A DNA stretch of 64,000 nt from Gordonia sp. KTR9 (GTDB taxonomy: Bacteria > Actinomycetota > Actinomycetes > Mycobacteriales > Mycobacteriaceae): positions 2,480,001-2,544,000 of the forward strand of contig NC_018581.1 of assembly GCF_000143885.2 (NCBI RefSeq). Reading direction: 5' to 3'. Shown in pieces: positions 45,135 through 54,013 of this stretch. Made by a program: the position numbers and the translations under genes. The notes below the pieces were generated by a model. That model ran no database searches. It was not told the origin of the DNA and saw only the letters and a list, made by a program, of their open reading frames with translations. Numbering within the stretch: position 1 is the stretch's first letter; each line of letters opens with the position of its first letter.

Positions 45135-45726
45135 GCAGGGGAGTGAACCGATGGGTGGTGTCGTGCCCGAGCGTACGGCGGAAGCGGTCTCGCGAGCACG
45201 GGCGGCCATCGCCGAACATGCCCGCCTCGTCGACGACTTCCCTGCTCCCGGAATCGCTTTCAAGGATCTGACGCCGGTACTCGCCGACCCGGAAGGGTTG
45301 TCGACCATCGTCACCGCGCTCACCCACGGCTGCACGTCGATCGATCTCGTGGCCGGTATCGACGCGCGCGGGTTCCTGCTGGGCGGTGCGGTGGCGCGTG
45401 AGCTCGAGGTCGGGGTGCTCGCGGTGCGCAAGGGAGGCAAACTGCCGCCGCCGGTCATCGCAATCGACTACAGCCTCGAGTACGGACAGGCCACGCTCGA
45501 GATCCCGGCGAACGGTCTGAACCTGTCCGGCCGCCGCGTGCTGCTCGTCGACGACGTGCTCGCGACCGGCGGAACGGCCGTCGCCGCGGCCGAACTGCTG
45601 CACCGGGCGGGCGCACACGTCGTCGGGGTCGCGGTGATCATGGAACTCGCCGGTCTCGGCGGTCGGGACACGATCGCACGCGGGCTCGGACCGGACGTGC
45701 CCGTCCACGCGGTCGCGCTGGACTGA
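45127..45726 (+). CDS. apt: Adenine phosphoribosyltransferase
   Basis: A 199-residue type I PRTase. The PRPP loop is VLLVDDVLATGGTA, with DDFPAPGIAFKDLTPVL and AGIDARGFLLGGAVA upstream, all standard for Apt. It salvages adenine to AMP. GTG 45127 overlaps the lipoprotein gene by 8 nt; ATG 45151 is an alternative. The apt-relA pair is conserved in Actinobacteria. Confidence 0.92.
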   Translation: MAEQGSEPMGGVVPERTAEAVSRARAAIAEHARLVDDFPAPGIAFKDLTPVLADPEGLSTIVTALTHGCTSIDLVAGIDARGFLLGGAVARELEVGVLAVRKGGKLPPPVIAIDYSLEYGQATLEIPANGLNLSGRRVLLVDDVLATGGTAVAAAELLHRAGAHVVGVAVIMELAGLGGRDTIARGLGPDVPVHAVALD

Positions 45727-45834
45727 CGGCGTCGACACGATGCCGGCCGGCGCGCGACTAGAATCGGCTGAGCGCGCCCGGGCAGGCCGGACGGCTCGCC
45801 GTGTGGCGGCAGACAACCGTGAGGAGGACCGCTG

Positions 45835-48216
45835 ATGCCCGATGAATCCGACACGGCGCAGCGCGGCGTGACCCCCGCGGAGACCGCCGGGACGACGACC
45901 GAGAGTGCCGACCGGGCGAGCGGATCGGGCGCGGTGGGCTCCATCCAGCCCGGTGCGTCCTCGTCGGCCTCGCGCCGGGTGCGCGCACGACTCGCCCGCC
46001 GTATGACGGCGACCCGCAGCCAGGTCCGCCCCGTGCTCGAACCCCTGGTCACCCTGCACCGCGAGATCTACCCGAAGGCCGACGTCGCGCTGCTGCAGCG
46101 CGCCTACGACGTCGCCGACGAACGGCACAGCGGCCAGAAGCGCAAGTCCGGCGACCCCTACATCACCCATCCGCTGGCGGTCGCGACGATCCTCGCCGAT
46201 CTGGGCATGGACACCACGACCCTCATCGCGGCACTGCTGCACGACACGGTCGAGGACACCGGCTACTCCCTGCAGGCACTGGAGGCGGACTTCGGGCCGG
46301 AGGTCGCCCATCTCGTCGACGGCGTGACCAAGCTCGACAAGGTCGCGCTCGGAAGCGCCGCGGAGGCCGAGACCATCCGCAAGATGATCATCGCGATGGC
46401 GCGCGATCCGCGTGTTCTGGTCATCAAGGTCGCCGACCGCCTGCACAACATGCGCACGATGCGCTTCCTGCCGCCGGAGAAGCAGGCCCGCAAGGCGCGC
46501 GAGACCCTCGAAGTCATTGCGCCGCTTGCGCATCGGCTCGGTATGGCGACGGTCAAATGGGAGCTCGAGGATCTGTCGTTCGCGATCCTGCACCCCAAGC
46601 GCTACGAGGAGATCGTCCGGCTCGTCGCCGATCGCGCGCCGTCCCGCGACACCTACCTCGCCCGGGTGCGTGCCGACATCAACAACGCGCTGTCCGGCGC
46701 GCGCATCAACGCGACCGTCGAAGGACGTCCCAAGCACTACTGGTCGATCTATCAGAAGATGATCGTCAAGGGCCGCGACTTCGACGACATCCACGACCTG
46801 GTCGGAATGCGCATCCTCTGCGAGGAGGACCGCGACTGCTACGCCGCCGTCGGCGTCGTGCACTCCCTGTGGCAGCCGATGGCGGGCCGCTTCAAGGACT
46901 ACATCGCCCAGCCGCGGTTCGGTGTCTACATGTCGTTGCACACCACCGTGATCGGACCCGAGGGCAAGCCCCTCGAGGTGCAGATCCGCACGCACGAGAT
47001 GCACCGGACGGCCGAGTTCGGGATCGCCGCGCACTGGCGCTACAAGGAGAACGGCTACCGCAAGTCGGGCAAGAAGTCCGACACCGCCGAGATCGACGAC
47101 ATGGCGTGGATGCGTCAGCTGCTCGACTGGCAGCGGGAGGCCGCGGATCCGGGTGAGTTCCTCGAGTCCCTGCGCTACGACCTCGCGGTGCGCGAGATCT
47201 TCGTGTTCACCCCGAAGGGCGACGTCATCACGTTGCCCGCCGGGTCGACGCCGGTGGACTTCGCCTACGCGGTCCACACCGAGGTCGGGCATCGATGTAT
47301 CGGGGCGCGCGTCAACGGCCGACTGGTCGCGCTGGAACGCACGCTCGAGAACGGCGAGGTGGTGGAGGTGTTCACCTCCAAGGCGCCCACCGCCGGCCCG
47401 TCGAAGGACTGGCAGACCTTCGTGGTCTCGCCCCGCGCCAAGGCGAAGATCCGGCAGTGGTTCGCCAAGGAACGCCGTGAGGAAGCGCTCGAGGCCGGCA
47501 AGGACGCGATCGCCAAGGAGGTCCGCCGCGGTGGACTCCCGCTCCAGCGGCTCCTCAGTGCGGAATCGATGTCGGCGATCGCGCGCGAACTGCGCTACAC
47601 CGACGTGACCGCCCTCTACACCGCGGTCGGCGAGAACCACGTCTCCGCACGCCACGTCGTCAACCGGCTGGTCGCCTCACTGGGCGGCATCGAGGACGCC
47701 GAGGAGGCGATCGCCGAGCGGTCGACGCCGTCGACGATGCCGACGCGGTCGCGGCAGGGCGGCGATGCGGGCGTGATGGTCGACGGCATCGACAACGTGG
47801 TGATCAAGCTCGCCAAGTGCTGCACCCCGGTGCCCGGCGACGACATCCTGGGGTTCGTGACCCGCGGCGGCGGCATCAGCGTGCACCGTACCGACTGCAC
47901 CAACGCCGAATCGCTGCGGCAGCAAGAGGAACGCATCCTCGACGTGTCGTGGGCCCCGTCGCCGGAATCGGTGTTCCTGGTGGCCATCCAGGTGGAGGCC
48001 CTCGACCGTCACCGCCTGCTGTCGGACGTCACCAAGGTGCTCGCCGACGAACGCGTCAACATCCTGTCCGCATCGGTGACGACGAGCCGCGACCGGGTGG
48101 CCATCAGCAAGTTCACCTTCGAGATGGGCGACCCCAAGCACCTCGGCCACGTCCTCAACGTCGTACGCAACGTCGAAGGCGTGTACGACGTCTACCGGGT
48201 GACCTCGGCGGCCTGA
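45835..48216 (+). CDS. relA: Bifunctional (p)ppGpp synthetase/hydrolase
   Basis: A 793-residue long RSH enzyme with an N-terminal disordered region of about 60 residues. The HD hydrolase domain has [13 protein letters not shown] and [11 protein letters not shown]. The synthetase domain includes [13 protein letters not shown] and [36 protein letters not shown] domain ([29 protein letters not shown]), zinc-finger-like [10 protein letters not shown] and a C-terminal ACT domain complete it. It both makes and degrades the alarmone. A second, synthetase-only enzyme is at 20554. Confidence 0.95.
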   Translation: MPDESDTAQRGVTPAETAGTTTESADRASGSGAVGSIQPGASSSASRRVRARLARRMTATRSQVRPVLEPLVTLHREIYPKADVALLQRAYDVADERHSGQKRKSGDPYITHPLAVATILADLGMDTTTLIAALLHDTVEDTGYSLQALEADFGPEVAHLVDGVTKLDKVALGSAAEAETIRKMIIAMARDPRVLVIKVADRLHNMRTMRFLPPEKQARKARETLEVIAPLAHRLGMATVKWELEDLSFAILHPKRYEEIVRLVADRAPSRDTYLARVRADINNALSGARINATVEGRPKHYWSIYQKMIVKGRDFDDIHDLVGMRILCEEDRDCYAAVGVVHSLWQPMAGRFKDYIAQPRFGVYMSLHTTVIGPEGKPLEVQIRTHEMHRTAEFGIAAHWRYKENGYRKSGKKSDTAEIDDMAWMRQLLDWQREAADPGEFLESLRYDLAVREIFVFTPKGDVITLPAGSTPVDFAYAVHTEVGHRCIGARVNGRLVALERTLENGEVVEVFTSKAPTAGPSKDWQTFVVSPRAKAKIRQWFAKERREEALEAGKDAIAKEVRRGGLPLQRLLSAESMSAIARELRYTDVTALYTAVGENHVSARHVVNRLVASLGGIEDAEEAIAERSTPSTMPTRSRQGGDAGVMVDGIDNVVIKLAKCCTPVPGDDILGFVTRGGGISVHRTDCTNAESLRQQEERILDVSWAPSPESVFLVAIQVEALDRHRLLSDVTKVLADERVNILSASVTTSRDRVAISKFTFEMGDPKHLGHVLNVVRNVEGVYDVYRVTSAA

Positions 48217-48292
48217 TCTCATCGCGGACCGGGCCGCACCGGGAGAACAAAACCCCTGCTCCCCAATCCGAAAGAACCGCATAACCCCTGGT

Positions 48293-48386
48293 CCCTGAGG
48301 TGCGAGGAGCGATAGCGACGAGCCTCGAAGGGCCTGGTGAGGCACGTTGCGACGCCCTTCGTGGCTCGCTTCGCTCGCACCTCAGG
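48293..48386. repeat. Large imperfect palindrome, dispersed-repeat type
   Basis: CCCTGAGGTGCGAGGAGCGA begins the left arm, and TCGCTTCGCTCGCACCTCAG closes the right. The arms continue through GAGCCTCGAAGGG and CCCTTCGTGGCTCGC with small gaps. It belongs to the family of GC-rich palindromes (GAGGAGCGA-AGCGACGAGCC core) common in Mycobacteriales. A related core is at 56589-56615. Confidence 0.7.
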
Positions 48387-48525
48387 GAGCAGAGGGGTTT
48401 GCCAGCGGCAACTCTCAGGGAGCGAAGGGGTTGCCAGCGGCAACTCTGAGGAGCAGAGGGGTTTGCCAGCGGCAACTCTCAGGGAGCAGAGGGGTTTGCC
48501 AGCGGCAACTCTCAGGGAGCAGAGG
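48384..48525. repeat. Tandem repeat, 4.4 copies of 32-33 nt
   Basis: Units start at 48384, 48417, 48449 and 48481, with a partial copy at 48514. Each contains GAGCAGAGGGGTTTGCCAGC then GGCAACTCTC, and the core GTTTGCC-AGC-GGCAAC can fold. Only unit 2 differs clearly (GCGAAGGGGTTGCC). It lies between the convergent relA and cyclophilin genes, with no spacers, so it is not CRISPR. Confidence 0.9.
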
Positions 48526-48532
48526 TCGGCGA

Positions 48533-49453
48533 CTACTCGATGGTGGCGGTCTCGATGGTCACGGGGAGTTTGGGCTCGCCGTCGCCGGGCTGACTGCCGA
48601 CCGGGCCGGGGTTGATGCCACCGGCGTAGACCTTGTCGAGCACCGCGAGTCCGGGCTCGTCGACCTTGCCGACGATCGAGTAGTCGGGACCGAGCTCGCT
48701 GTCGTTGATGACGATGAAGAGCTGGCTCGACCCGGTGTTCGGGTTCTGTCCGCCCTGGCTGCTGTTGGCGATCGCGATCGTCCCGCGGGGATAGATGACG
48801 GGCTGCGAGCCGGTCATCGGATCCGGCTGGCCGACCTTCTGCAGGTCGGTCGGCGGCTCGTCGGGACTGGTCCAGCCGGGCCCGCTCATACCGGTGCCGG
48901 TGGGGTCGCCGCACTGCAGGATCTTCAGCTTGTCGCTGGTCGTCATGCGGTGGCAGGTCGAGTCGTCGTAGAACTTGTTCTCGATCAGCGAGGTGACCGC
49001 CGCGGTGTTGCACGGCGCGCCGTCGCGCTCGAGTGTGATCGGCAGGTTGCCCTGGGTGGTGGTGAAGAGGGCCTGCTCGGTGCCCGACTTGAGGACCCGC
49101 TCGTCGGGCTTGGGGGAGGTCCGCTCGTTCTTCGCGGCCGCCTTCAGCTCGTCGAGTTCGGCCTGATACTGCGGGCGCTGATCAGCCGGGACGGTGTCGG
49201 GCACCTGATCGGGCAGCTGGTCGAAGCGGCTCGGGGAGTCCTCGTAGGCGCAGGTCGTCCAGCGTGCGGCCTCACGGTCGTCCATGATCTTCTTCACCAC
49301 GACGGCCGTCACGCCCGCGACCACGGCCACCACGACGGCGGTCGACACCGAGGCGATCACGATCTTCCGCTTGCGCCGGGCGAGGCGCTCGGTCTCGAGG
49401 CGTTCTTCGAGCTTCCGCTTCGCCGCCTCACGGCGCTCCTCATTGCTGGACAC
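48533..49453 (-). CDS. Membrane-anchored cyclophilin-type peptidyl-prolyl isomerase
   Basis: A 306-residue protein. A basic cytoplasmic N-terminus with Lys/Arg-rich helix (EERREAAKRKLEERLE) precedes one transmembrane helix (about 32-52). An external linker and the cyclophilin domain follow (NLPITLERDGAPCNTAAVTSLIENKFYDDSTCHRMT). Two Cys flank the domain start and may pair. It would fold exported proteins. GTG 49453 follows AGGAGG by 8 nt; the opening from 49525 runs into tandem repeats. It has the place of PpiB/Rv2582. Confidence 0.88.
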   Translation of the reverse strand: MSSNEERREAAKRKLEERLETERLARRKRKIVIASVSTAVVVAVVAGVTAVVVKKIMDDREAARWTTCAYEDSPSRFDQLPDQVPDTVPADQRPQYQAELDELKAAAKNERTSPKPDERVLKSGTEQALFTTTQGNLPITLERDGAPCNTAAVTSLIENKFYDDSTCHRMTTSDKLKILQCGDPTGTGMSGPGWTSPDEPPTDLQKVGQPDPMTGSQPVIYPRGTIAIANSSQGGQNPNTGSSQLFIVINDSELGPDYSIVGKVDEPGLAVLDKVYAGGINPGPVGSQPGDGEPKLPVTIETATIE

Positions 49454-49475
49454 GCGGGTGAATCCTCCTGAATCC

Positions 49476-49540
49476 CGGCACGAGGTGCCGATCTGCTGCC
49501 CGCACGGAGTGCCGATCTGCTGCACCGCACGGAGTGCCGA
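49476..49540. repeat. Short tandem repeat upstream of the cyclophilin gene
   Basis: Two 24-nt units (49476-49499, 49500-49523) ending GTGCCGATCTGCTGC and a partial third (49525-49540). It lies in the presumed 5' leader of the cyclophilin gene. Confidence 0.7.
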
Positions 49541-49712
49541 CGGTCTGTCGGCATGGCAGTACCGACATCGTCGTGGATGTCACTTACTCGGGGGCAAGTG
49601 TGCCAGTTGTACCTGAGAACAGGGTGCGGCGGGTGGCGAGCCATGCCGCCTACGCAACAATGGACTCTCGACGTGTGTGCGTCGTCCTGTCCGCGCCGAC
49701 CCGAGGAGCATC

Positions 49713-50453
49713 ATGCTCATCACCGGATTCCCCGCCGGGATGTTCCAGACGAACTGCTACATCGTCGCCGCCGAGGCGGGATCAGATGCGGTGATCATCG
49801 ATCCGGGACAGGACGCGGCTCCCCGGGTCCGGGAGTTGCTGGCCGAACACGACCTCACCCCGGTGGCCGTCCTCCTCACGCATGGTCACCTCGACCACAC
49901 CTGGAACGCCGCGCAGCTGTGCGACGAGTACTCGATCCCGGCCTACATCCACCCCGCGGACCGGCCCATGCTCGCCGATCCCGGTCTGGGCATCGGACGA
50001 GCGCTGGGCGCGATGATCGGGGACGAGGTGTTCACCGAGCCGGAGAAGGTCGTCGAATTCTCCGACGGTGAGCCGGTGGAGCTCGCCGGGATCTCGTTCT
50101 CGGTCGACCTCGCGCCCGGACACACGCAGGGCTCGGTGCTGCTCGGTGTCGAGGTCGACGTGCCGGAGGAGGCCCGCGACCAGGCCGGACCCGACACGCC
50201 CGCGGTGGTCCCGGTGTGCTTCTCCGGTGACGTACTCTTTGCCGGGTCGATCGGTCGGACCGACCTGCCCGGAGGCAACCACCAGCAGTTGCTCGACTCG
50301 ATAGCGGCGAAGCTGTTGCCGCTGCCCGCTGAGACACTGGTGCTGCCCGGGCACGGACCCCAGACCACGATCGGCCAGGAGAGCGCGAGCAATCCCTTCC
50401 TGGCCGGACTCGACAGCCAGAGCGCACGACCGAAGGGACGACACGGACTGTGA
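49713..50453 (+). CDS. Metallo-beta-lactamase-fold hydrolase (glyoxalase II-like)
   Basis: A 246-residue MBL protein. The zinc motif is [13 protein letters not shown], with further ligands in APGHTQGSV and [20 protein letters not shown] and the last His in VLPGHGPQT. It resembles hydroxyacylglutathione hydrolase; in actinobacteria lacking glutathione it may act on mycothiol or other thioesters. ATG 49713 with GAGGAG upstream. It overlaps hisS by 4 nt (GTGA). The same pair is Rv2581c-Rv2580c in M. tuberculosis. Confidence 0.88.
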   Translation: MLITGFPAGMFQTNCYIVAAEAGSDAVIIDPGQDAAPRVRELLAEHDLTPVAVLLTHGHLDHTWNAAQLCDEYSIPAYIHPADRPMLADPGLGIGRALGAMIGDEVFTEPEKVVEFSDGEPVELAGISFSVDLAPGHTQGSVLLGVEVDVPEEARDQAGPDTPAVVPVCFSGDVLFAGSIGRTDLPGGNHQQLLDSIAAKLLPLPAETLVLPGHGPQTTIGQESASNPFLAGLDSQSARPKGRHGL

Positions 50454-51715
50454 GCGGAGCATTTCAGGCCCCCCGGGGCATCCCGGACTACTTCCCGCCG
50501 AACTCGGCGGACTTCCGAAGGGTCCGGGACACGCTCACCGACGCGGCGCGTCGCGCCGGCTACGGGCACATCGAACTCCCGGTGTTCGAGGACACCGCGC
50601 TGTTCGCGCGTGGGGTCGGCGAATCGACCGACGTGGTCAGCAAGGAGATGTACACCTTCGCCGACCGCGGCGACCGGTCGGTGACGTTGCGTCCGGAGGG
50701 CACCGCGGGGGTGGTGCGGGCGGTGATCCAGCACGGCCTCGACCGCGGTCAGCTCCCGGTGAAGGTCTGTTATGCCGGGCCGTTCTTCCGCTACGAGAAG
50801 CCGCAGACCGGTCGCTATCGTCAGCTTCAGCAGGTGGGCGTCGAGGCGATCGGCGTCGACGACCCGGCGCTCGACGCCGAGGTCATCGCGATCGCCGACG
50901 AGGGGTACCGGCGCCTCGGTCTGACGGGATTCCGGCTCGAGATCACCTCGCTGGGTGACGACGAGAGCCGTCCGCGATATCGAGAGGCGTTGCAGGAGTT
51001 CCTGTTCGGACTCGACCTCGACGAGGCGACCCGGGCGCGTGCCGAGATCAACCCGCTGCGGGTCCTCGACGACAAGCGTCCGGAGATCAAGGCGGCCACC
51101 GCGGGTGCGCCGCTGCTCATCGACTACCTGTCCGACGACGCGAAGTCGCACTTCGATCTCGTCCTCGCCCACCTCGACCGGCTCGGCGTCGTCTACGAGA
51201 TCAATCCGCGCCTCGTCCGCGGCCTGGACTACTACACGAAGACCACCTTCGAATTCGTCCACGACGGCCTCGGTGCGCAGTCGGGTATCGGCGGTGGCGG
51301 GCGCTACGACGGTCTCATGCGACAGCTCGGCGCCAAGCAGGACCTCTCCGGCATCGGCTTCGGGATCGGCGTCGACCGGACCATGCTCGCGCTGGAGGCC
51401 GAGGGCGTCGCGGGTACCGAGGCGGCGCGTTGCCAGGTCTTCGGGGTACCGCTGGGCTCGGCGGCAAAGGCCGAACTCGTCGGTGTCGCAGGCACTCTGC
51501 GCGCCGCCGGGATCAGTGTCGACCTCGCCTACGGCGATCGCGGCCTCAAGGGTGCGATGAAGGCCGCCGACCGCTCGGGTGCGCGGCTGGCCCTGGTGCT
51601 CGGGGAGAACGAACTGGCCGAGCGCCGGCTGGAGATCAAGGACCTTGGCAACGGCGAACAACACCGGGTGGCCCTCGACGATGCGGTCGCCGAGGTCCGT
51701 CGCCTCCTGGGCTGA
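50450..51715 (+). CDS. hisS: Histidyl-tRNA synthetase
   Basis: A 421-residue class II enzyme. It opens with the family start [10 protein letters not shown]. Motif 2 is [19 protein letters not shown], and the two histidine-binding stretches [16 protein letters not shown] and [12 protein letters not shown] are intact. The C-terminal anticodon-binding domain follows. GTG 50450 overlaps the MBL gene. The 3' end is 3 nt from the convergent TetR stop. Confidence 0.95.
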   Translation: MSGAFQAPRGIPDYFPPNSADFRRVRDTLTDAARRAGYGHIELPVFEDTALFARGVGESTDVVSKEMYTFADRGDRSVTLRPEGTAGVVRAVIQHGLDRGQLPVKVCYAGPFFRYEKPQTGRYRQLQQVGVEAIGVDDPALDAEVIAIADEGYRRLGLTGFRLEITSLGDDESRPRYREALQEFLFGLDLDEATRARAEINPLRVLDDKRPEIKAATAGAPLLIDYLSDDAKSHFDLVLAHLDRLGVVYEINPRLVRGLDYYTKTTFEFVHDGLGAQSGIGGGGRYDGLMRQLGAKQDLSGIGFGIGVDRTMLALEAEGVAGTEAARCQVFGVPLGSAAKAELVGVAGTLRAAGISVDLAYGDRGLKGAMKAADRSGARLALVLGENELAERRLEIKDLGNGEQHRVALDDAVAEVRRLLG

Positions 51716-51718
51716 GGC

Positions 51719-52396
51719 TCATTCCACGCCGTGGGTGCCGGACTCGAGGCGTGAGCGTGCGAGCTCGCTGGCCGCGCCACCGAGCGCCAGCCACAGGGCG
51801 CTGATGTCGTCGACGAGGTCGGCCCGGGAGACCGGAAGGGTCCCCTCGGCCCACGCGAGAATCGCCTGGGCGCTGCCGCCGATGACGAAGGCGGGGGCGG
51901 TCCGGGCCAGCGAGTCGGCCTCGAGCTCGACGCCGTGGATGGTCCGTGCGTGCTCGATGAGGACGGCGGTCAACCCCGTCATCGCCTCGGTGCGTCGTTC
52001 GTCCGCCGCGGGTGTCCCGGCGGCCCCGCCCAGCAGGATCCGCGCCTTGCGCCGGTCGGTTCCGAGGACGCCGACGACCGCGTCGACGGCGCCTCGAGCC
52101 TGTTCGGAGAGCGGGCGGTCGAGAAGGCCGAGGTAGGCGCCGACGGCCGCATCCACCACCTCGCCGGAGATGTCGTCGATGACCGCGTCGGCCAGGGTGT
52201 CGAGGTCGGGGAAACTCTCGTAGAAATAGCGCTTGTTGAGCTGCGCGTCGGAGCACAGACCCGCGACCGTCGCGGCTCGCCACCGGCCGTCGGACATCAC
52301 CGTCGCCGCGGCATCGACGAGCGCGGCGCGCCGGCGCGCCGCCCGTCCGGCCGCGGATTCGCCGCCGTAGCTGCGGTCGGTGCTGGTCGAACTCAC
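51719..52396 (-). CDS. TetR-family transcriptional regulator
   Basis: A 225-residue regulator. The HTH is seen in RRAALVDAAATVMSDGRWRAATVAGLCSDAQLNKRYFYESFPDLDTL, a variant of the usual TetR spacing with NKRYFYESF as recognition helix. The ligand domain is not assignable. GTG 52396 follows AAGGAT. Divergent from the unknown-SDR pair. Palindromes at 52454-52496 are likely its operator. Confidence 0.85.
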   Translation of the reverse strand: MSSTSTDRSYGGESAAGRAARRRAALVDAAATVMSDGRWRAATVAGLCSDAQLNKRYFYESFPDLDTLADAVIDDISGEVVDAAVGAYLGLLDRPLSEQARGAVDAVVGVLGTDRRKARILLGGAAGTPAADERRTEAMTGLTAVLIEHARTIHGVELEADSLARTAPAFVIGGSAQAILAWAEGTLPVSRADLVDDISALWLALGGAASELARSRLESGTHGVE

Positions 52397-52453
52397 CGGC
52401 TCATCCTTCCATCCCGCCCGGCCGGGGCGGCCGTTGACAGCCCGCGACCTATC

Positions 52454-52496
52454 TGGCACATTCTGGTACCACATTAAGTGGCACAAAATAGTGCCA
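52454..52496. promoter_or_regulatory. Predicted TetR operator cluster
   Basis: TGGCAC-AAAATA-GTGCCA (52479-52496) is a perfect 6-bp inverted repeat. A second TGGCAC at 52454 and the palindrome TGGTACCA (52464-52471) precede it. The region lies between the divergent TetR and 52510 genes and reaches to 14 nt before the latter. Confidence 0.6.
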
Positions 52497-52509
52497 GTTA
52501 GGAGACGTG

Positions 52510-53187
52510 ATGAGTGCAGAGCTGAACACCGCACGAGAGGTCGACGAGGGGAGCCCGACGGAGCTCCAGATGCTGGCCGAACTGCGGACCCTCGCCGACC
52601 ACAGCCCGAACCGGGCGCGTAGTGAGGCATGGGGCTACCTCCGGGAACTCGGTGAACGCGACGACCGGGAGGCGCTCTCGACGCTCTTCGGTGCCGGAAG
52701 CGACCCGCAGGGCCTCGACGGCAAGCTGGAGGGACTGATCGTGGGGAAGCTGTTCGGGATTCCCGAAGCCGCCCTTGCCAACCCGCTGATGAAGATCGAT
52801 CCGACGTGGCGGGGCAAGTCCTTCGACCAGCGCGCGGGAACCGGCCTCAACCGGTTGTCGCCCATCGCGGCGCTGGTGATGCCGATCATCGCCGCCGGAT
52901 ACCTCGGCCTGCGCCCGGTCGACGGCGAGATGGAGGGATTCCATTTCGAACACGAGCCGAGCCTCGGACTCATCGAGCCGAAGGTGCGTGTACGCGCGCT
53001 CGACTACGGGGTCCCGAAGTACAAGAATCCGGGAGTCCGCACGTTCCCGATCCGCAAGACCAGGGACGAGATCGTCGAACTCGTCCCGGGCGTGTACCTC
53101 GGCCGGGCACTGCTGTTCCGTGGCACCGGTGAGATCCGCCTGATCGCGTACTTCGCGCTGCGCCACCCGATCGGCAGCCCGCTGTGA
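52510..53187 (+). CDS. Hypothetical protein, partner of SDR
   Basis: A 225-residue protein I do not recognise. It has a helical N-terminal third, DGKLEGLIVGKLFGIPEAALANPLM, a hydrophobic LSPIAALVMPIIAAGYLGL, and a beta-rich end (VRALDYGVPKYKNPGVRTFPIRKTRDEIVELVPGVYLGRALLFRG). The end looks like a lipocalin-like or nuclear-transport-factor-like small-ligand fold, but that is a guess. AGGAG precedes the start; GTG 52507 is also possible. It overlaps the SDR gene by 4 nt, so the two probably work together. Confidence 0.65.
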   Translation: MSAELNTAREVDEGSPTELQMLAELRTLADHSPNRARSEAWGYLRELGERDDREALSTLFGAGSDPQGLDGKLEGLIVGKLFGIPEAALANPLMKIDPTWRGKSFDQRAGTGLNRLSPIAALVMPIIAAGYLGLRPVDGEMEGFHFEHEPSLGLIEPKVRVRALDYGVPKYKNPGVRTFPIRKTRDEIVELVPGVYLGRALLFRGTGEIRLIAYFALRHPIGSPL

Positions 53188-53999
53188 TCGCACTGCAGGG
53201 CGCGCGGGTGTGCGTCACCGGGGGAGCCCGCGGTATCGGTGCCGCCACGGCCGCCGCACTCGTCGAGCGCGGCGCGACCGTGTGGATCGGCGACCGAGAC
53301 CTCGATGCCGCGACCGCCACGGCCGAGCGACTCGGGCAACGGGCGCGCGCAATGCGCCTCGATGTCACCGATGTCGACTCGTTTGCCGCCTTCGTCGACG
53401 CCGCGGCGGCGACGGGACCGATCGACATGCTCGTCAACAACGCGGGTATCCAGCACATGGGTCGCCTCGTCGACCAGGATCTCGCCGGGCTGCACCGTGA
53501 ACTGGCGATCAACCTCGGGGCGGTCGTCACCGGCACCCACCTCGTCCTGCCCGGGATGATCGAGCGCCGCCGCGGCCACATCGTCAACGTGTCGTCGATG
53601 GCGGGCAAGGTCACCACCCCCGGGATCGCGACCTACTGCGCGTCGAAGTTCGGCGTCGTCGCGCTGTCGAAGGCGGTCCGCGCCGAGCTCGCCGGGACGG
53701 GCATCACGATGACGACGATCCTGCCGGCGGCCACGCGCACCGATCTGACCGCGGGCGTCCGGTTGAGGTTGCAGCCCACGCTCGACCCCGACGACGTCGC
53801 CGCCGCGATCGTCGCCAGCGCCGGTCACGGCCGCGGGGAGGTCACCGTCCCGCGCTACCTCGCGCCGATCGGCATCCTCGAGGACCTCATCCCGTCGCCG
53901 ATCATGTGGCGACTCAAGCGGTTCGTCGGGGGCGCGGACTACGGCGCGTTCGATCCGGCGCAGCGGCAGTCGTACCTGGATCGCAGTCGGGTGTCCTGA
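53184..53999 (+). CDS. Short-chain dehydrogenase/reductase
   Basis: A 271-residue classical SDR. The NAD(P) motif is TGGARGIG, followed by NNAG (LVNNAGIQHMG) and the catalytic Ser (NVSSMAG) and Y-x-x-x-K (YCASK). An acidic-free DRDLDA after beta-2 suggests NAD(H) through Asp. A hydrophobic C-terminal extension (about 230-271, with PSPIMWRLKRFVGG) may associate with membrane. GTG start overlapping the unknown gene; the substrate is likely a lipid or sterol-like alcohol, by analogy only. Confidence 0.88.
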   Translation: MIALQGARVCVTGGARGIGAATAAALVERGATVWIGDRDLDAATATAERLGQRARAMRLDVTDVDSFAAFVDAAAATGPIDMLVNNAGIQHMGRLVDQDLAGLHRELAINLGAVVTGTHLVLPGMIERRRGHIVNVSSMAGKVTTPGIATYCASKFGVVALSKAVRAELAGTGITMTTILPAATRTDLTAGVRLRLQPTLDPDDVAAAIVASAGHGRGEVTVPRYLAPIGILEDLIPSPIMWRLKRFVGGADYGAFDPAQRQSYLDRSRVS

Positions 54000-54013
54000 G
54001 CGGTGATCGGACG

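Noticed and set aside
43984..47655. A 1223-codon minus-strand opening across the lipoprotein, apt and relA genes.
   Set aside because: It is a high-GC shadow of three well-supported plus-strand genes.
48384..48525. CRISPR-like array.
   Set aside because: The repeats are directly contiguous without spacers and no cas gene is present.
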